A stretch of DNA of 6,799 nucleotides from Patulibacter sp052039575. GTDB lineage: Bacteria > Actinomycetota > Thermoleophilia > Solirubrobacterales > Solirubrobacteraceae. Positions 5,118 through 6,799 of this stretch are shown piece after piece. Position 1 is the first letter of the stretch. Each line of letters opens with the position of its first letter. The notes below the pieces were generated by a model. The model made no database searches and was not told where the DNA came from. It worked only from the letters and a program-made list of their open reading frames with translations. The stretch spans positions 1 to 6,799 of the forward strand of contig JBQGEK010000285.1 in assembly GCA_052039575.1 (NCBI GenBank), in the 5' to 3' direction. The position numbers and the translations under genes are program-made.

Positions 5118-6353
5118 ATGCTCTCCACCGAGCAGATCGACGTCCTCAACCCGGACCTCTACGCCAACGGCGACCCGGAGCAGAACGGGCTGCCCCTCGA
5201 CCAGTACCGCTACCTGCGGGAATCGGCCCCGATCTTCATGCAGAAGATCGACGACCCGTGGTTGATCGACCAGGTCTGGGTCGTGTCGCGCCACGAGGAC
5301 GTGCTGGCGATCGACCGCGACGCCGAGACGTACTGCTCGCGCCGCGGCGTCCAGACCCAGCGCTTCGACGTCGCCCAGGAGGATCAGGGCGGCAAGCCGG
5401 CGATGATCAACATGGACGGTGCCGATCATCGGCGCAACCGCAAGGTCGTGAGCCGCGGGTTCACGCCGCCCGTCGTGGCCACCTTCGAGAAGCACTTTCG
5501 CGCCATGGCGTCGGAGATCGTCGCGAAGGCCGTGGCGAAGGGCAGCTTCGACTTCGTCAAGGAGGTCGCGATCGAGATGCCGCTGCACGCGATCGCGGAC
5601 CTGATGGGGGTGCCGCAGGAGGATCGCGGCAAGTTCCTGCGCTGGATCAACGCGTTCACGATGCCCACGGATCCCGAGTACGCGCCGTCGATGGACGAGA
5701 TCATGGAGTCGATCAACGGCATCTGGGCGTACGGACTCGAGCTCGCCGAGCTGCGGCGCAGGCAACCCGGGGACGACCTGATGTCGAAGATCGTCTCGGC
5801 CGTCGACAGCGAGCAGCTGTCGGACGACGAGCTGATGGGCTTCACGCTGCTGCTGGCGGGGGCCGGCGGCGACACCACGCGGGGCGCCGCGAGCCTGACC
5901 CTCGATGGCCTGATGCGCGCGCCGGAGCAGCAGGCGTGGCTGCGGGAGCACCTCGACGACATCCCGCGGACGGCGACGGAGGAGATGGTCCGGCGCGGGT
6001 CGCCCGTCCTGAACTTCTGCCGGACGACCACGCGCGAGGTCGAGATCCACGGCGTCACGATCGGGGAGGGCGAGAAGATCGCGATGCTCTTCGGGGCGGC
6101 GAACTACGACGAGTCCGTCTTCCCCGACCCGCTGACGATGGACTTCACCCGGTCGCCCAATCCGCACCTGGGCTACGGCAGCGGGCCGCACGTCTGCCTC
6201 GGGCGTCACGTGGCGCACCTCGAGCTGAAGATCCTCTTCGAGGAGCTGCTGCGCCAGACGAAGGAGATTCGGCCGGCGGGCCCGATCCGGTACACGCGCA
6301 GCAGCTTCCTGCGCGGCGTCAGCAGCCTGCCGGTCACGGTCACCCCGGCGTAG
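5118..6353 (+). CDS. Cytochrome P450, bacterial soluble class
   Basis: A 411-residue haem-thiolate monooxygenase, typical in length for soluble bacterial P450s, without a membrane anchor. It would insert one oxygen atom from O2 into an organic substrate, with electrons from a ferredoxin and reductase not encoded here. Landmarks in order: the C-helix motif DHRRNRK (103-109), the I-helix oxygen-activation motif AGGDTT (249-254), the K-helix ExxR as Glu289-Met-Val-Arg292, the strand and meander NYDESVFPDPLTMDFTRSPN, and the haem loop YGSGPHVCLG (353-362) with Cys360 as iron ligand. The first position of that loop is Tyr instead of the usual Phe. The NPHLGYG context and meander resemble CYP125/CYP124/CYP142-like enzymes that oxidise sterol side chains or methyl-branched lipids, but the subfamily is a guess. 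ATG 5118 is chosen for the GAAGGA 7 nt upstream; a GTG at 5037 would start inside the hairpin. It probably acts with the upstream dehydrogenase. Confidence 0.93.
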   Translation: MLSTEQIDVLNPDLYANGDPEQNGLPLDQYRYLRESAPIFMQKIDDPWLIDQVWVVSRHEDVLAIDRDAETYCSRRGVQTQRFDVAQEDQGGKPAMINMDGADHRRNRKVVSRGFTPPVVATFEKHFRAMASEIVAKAVAKGSFDFVKEVAIEMPLHAIADLMGVPQEDRGKFLRWINAFTMPTDPEYAPSMDEIMESINGIWAYGLELAELRRRQPGDDLMSKIVSAVDSEQLSDDELMGFTLLLAGAGGDTTRGAASLTLDGLMRAPEQQAWLREHLDDIPRTATEEMVRRGSPVLNFCRTTTREVEIHGVTIGEGEKIAMLFGAANYDESVFPDPLTMDFTRSPNPHLGYGSGPHVCLGRHVAHLELKILFEELLRQTKEIRPAGPIRYTRSSFLRGVSSLPVTVTPA

Positions 6354-6360
6354 GCAACGA

Positions 6361-6394
6361 GCCCCCGAGCGTCGCCGCGGGGGCGCGGCTCGGG
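6361..6394 (+). terminator. GC-rich hairpin region after the P450 gene
   Basis: Within the 107-bp gap between the P450 stop and the ABC ATPase start, GCCCCCG (6361-6367) pairs with CGGGGGC (6378-6384), a 7-bp stem with a 10-nt loop. Alternatively CCCGAGC (6364-6370) pairs with GCTCGGG (6388-6394). The two pairings share bases and exclude each other. There is no U-tract. The start, 7 nt after the stop codon, suits a terminator or attenuator. The rest of the gap (about 6395-6445) holds GAGCG repeats and no gene. Confidence 0.45.
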
Positions 6395-6460
6395 CCGGAC
6401 GGGGCCGAGCGGAGCGAGCGCTCACCACGAGCGCGAGGGCATCACGAGAGAGAGAAGACC

Positions 6461-6799
6461 ATGGAATCGATCAACGACACCGCCGGCGCGGCCGCGACCG
6501 GTGACGTCTCCCACGGGGCGGAGAGCGGCTCGCCCGGGCCCGCTGGGCACGTCGCGCTGGAGATGGTCGCCGTCAGCAAGGGGTTCCTCGGCGTTCAGGC
6601 GCTGACCGACATCACACTGAGCTGCAGGATCGGCGAGATCCACGCCTTGGTGGGCGAGAACGGCGCCGGCAAGTCGACGCTGATGAAGGTGCTCGCCGGG
6701 GTGCACCAGCCCGACACCGGCACCGTCGAGCTCGCCGGCGAGCAGGTGCGGTTCGGCCACCCCGTGCAGGCGCACCGGGCCGGGCTCACCACGGTCTTC
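6461..6799 (+). CDS. Sugar-type (CUT2) ABC transporter ATP-binding protein, N-terminal fragment
   Basis: Partial gene: 113 codons, open to the right edge. It encodes the start of an ABC transporter ATPase that powers solute import at the inner face of the membrane. Walker A is GENGAGKST (65-73, Lys71). The surrounding sequence, GVQALTDITLSCRIGEIHALVGENGAGKSTLMK read in parts, followed by LAGVHQPDTGTVELAGEQVRF and AGLTTVF, matches the RbsA/XylG/MglA group. These are double-domain ATPases of about 500 residues serving ribose-, xylose- or galactose-like uptake; branched-chain amino acid ATPases usually read GPNGAGKTT instead. Residues 1-30 are a Gly/Ala/Ser-rich tail not expected in the family. 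The first ATG is preceded by a GA-rich stretch (6446-6457) that could serve as ribosome binding site, though a later start cannot be excluded. The Q-loop, signature motif, Walker B and second domain are outside the window. The true solute may be non-sugar, given the neighbours. Confidence 0.88.
   Translation, partial: MESINDTAGAAATGDVSHGAESGSPGPAGHVALEMVAVSKGFLGVQALTDITLSCRIGEIHALVGENGAGKSTLMKVLAGVHQPDTGTVELAGEQVRFGHPVQAHRAGLTTVF

Noticed and set aside
5100..6428. 442-codon minus-strand frame opposite the P450
   Set aside because: Antisense shadow; Arg/Val/Asp-rich sequence without motifs, whereas the plus strand has all P450 signatures.
1..6799. Steroid-regulon (KstR/KstR2-type) operators
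   Set aside because: The intergenic palindromes found here do not match the operator patterns I know for those regulators.

Overview
The window is high-GC bacterial DNA with strong G/C third-position bias, and long spurious reading frames open on both strands. The gene content fits a soil-type actinobacterium: an NDMA-dependent (nicotinoprotein) alcohol dehydrogenase of the Rxyl_3153 type, a soluble bacterial P450, a crotonase, an SDR, and a lipocalin-like protein beside an APH-type kinase. The order and genus cannot be resolved from the sequence. There is no mobile element, CRISPR array, tRNA or rRNA.

Layout, left to right: (1) the N-terminal part of a short-chain dehydrogenase/reductase on the minus strand, cut by the left edge; (2) a 58-bp divergent gap; (3) an enoyl-CoA hydratase/isomerase (crotonase) on the plus strand; (4) a convergent gap with a perfect 28-bp palindrome, probably a shared terminator; (5) an APH/choline-kinase-fold phosphotransferase on the minus strand with an unassigned N-terminal extension of about 175 residues; (6) a comparatively AT-rich divergent gap of 129 bp with an AT-core palindrome and a second imperfect inverted repeat; (7) a plus-strand run: a DUF7064/DUF7065-like (AttH/CrtC-type beta-barrel) protein, an NDMA-dependent alcohol dehydrogenase, a perfect 26-bp palindrome, a cytochrome P450, a GC-rich hairpin region, and the start of a sugar-type (CUT2, RbsA/MglA-like) ABC transporter ATPase cut by the right edge.

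Taken together this looks like part of a catabolic gene neighbourhood for a lipophilic or alicyclic compound such as a terpenoid, steroid or branched hydrocarbon. That is inference from families. The P450 would hydroxylate the substrate, the alcohol dehydrogenase and SDR would oxidise the hydroxyl group, and the crotonase would act on a CoA-linked intermediate. The kinase-like protein and the lipocalin-like protein have no established role; their divergent arrangement over one shared control region suggests they serve the same pathway. The nicotinoprotein dehydrogenase implies that the host makes mycofactocin or an equivalent external electron acceptor.

The most unusual fine structure is a 13-codon reading frame that exactly bridges the lipocalin-like gene and the alcohol dehydrogenase gene through two ATGA overlaps. 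The second is a 15-nt sequence shared by the two intergenic hairpin regions, nearly 4 kb apart.
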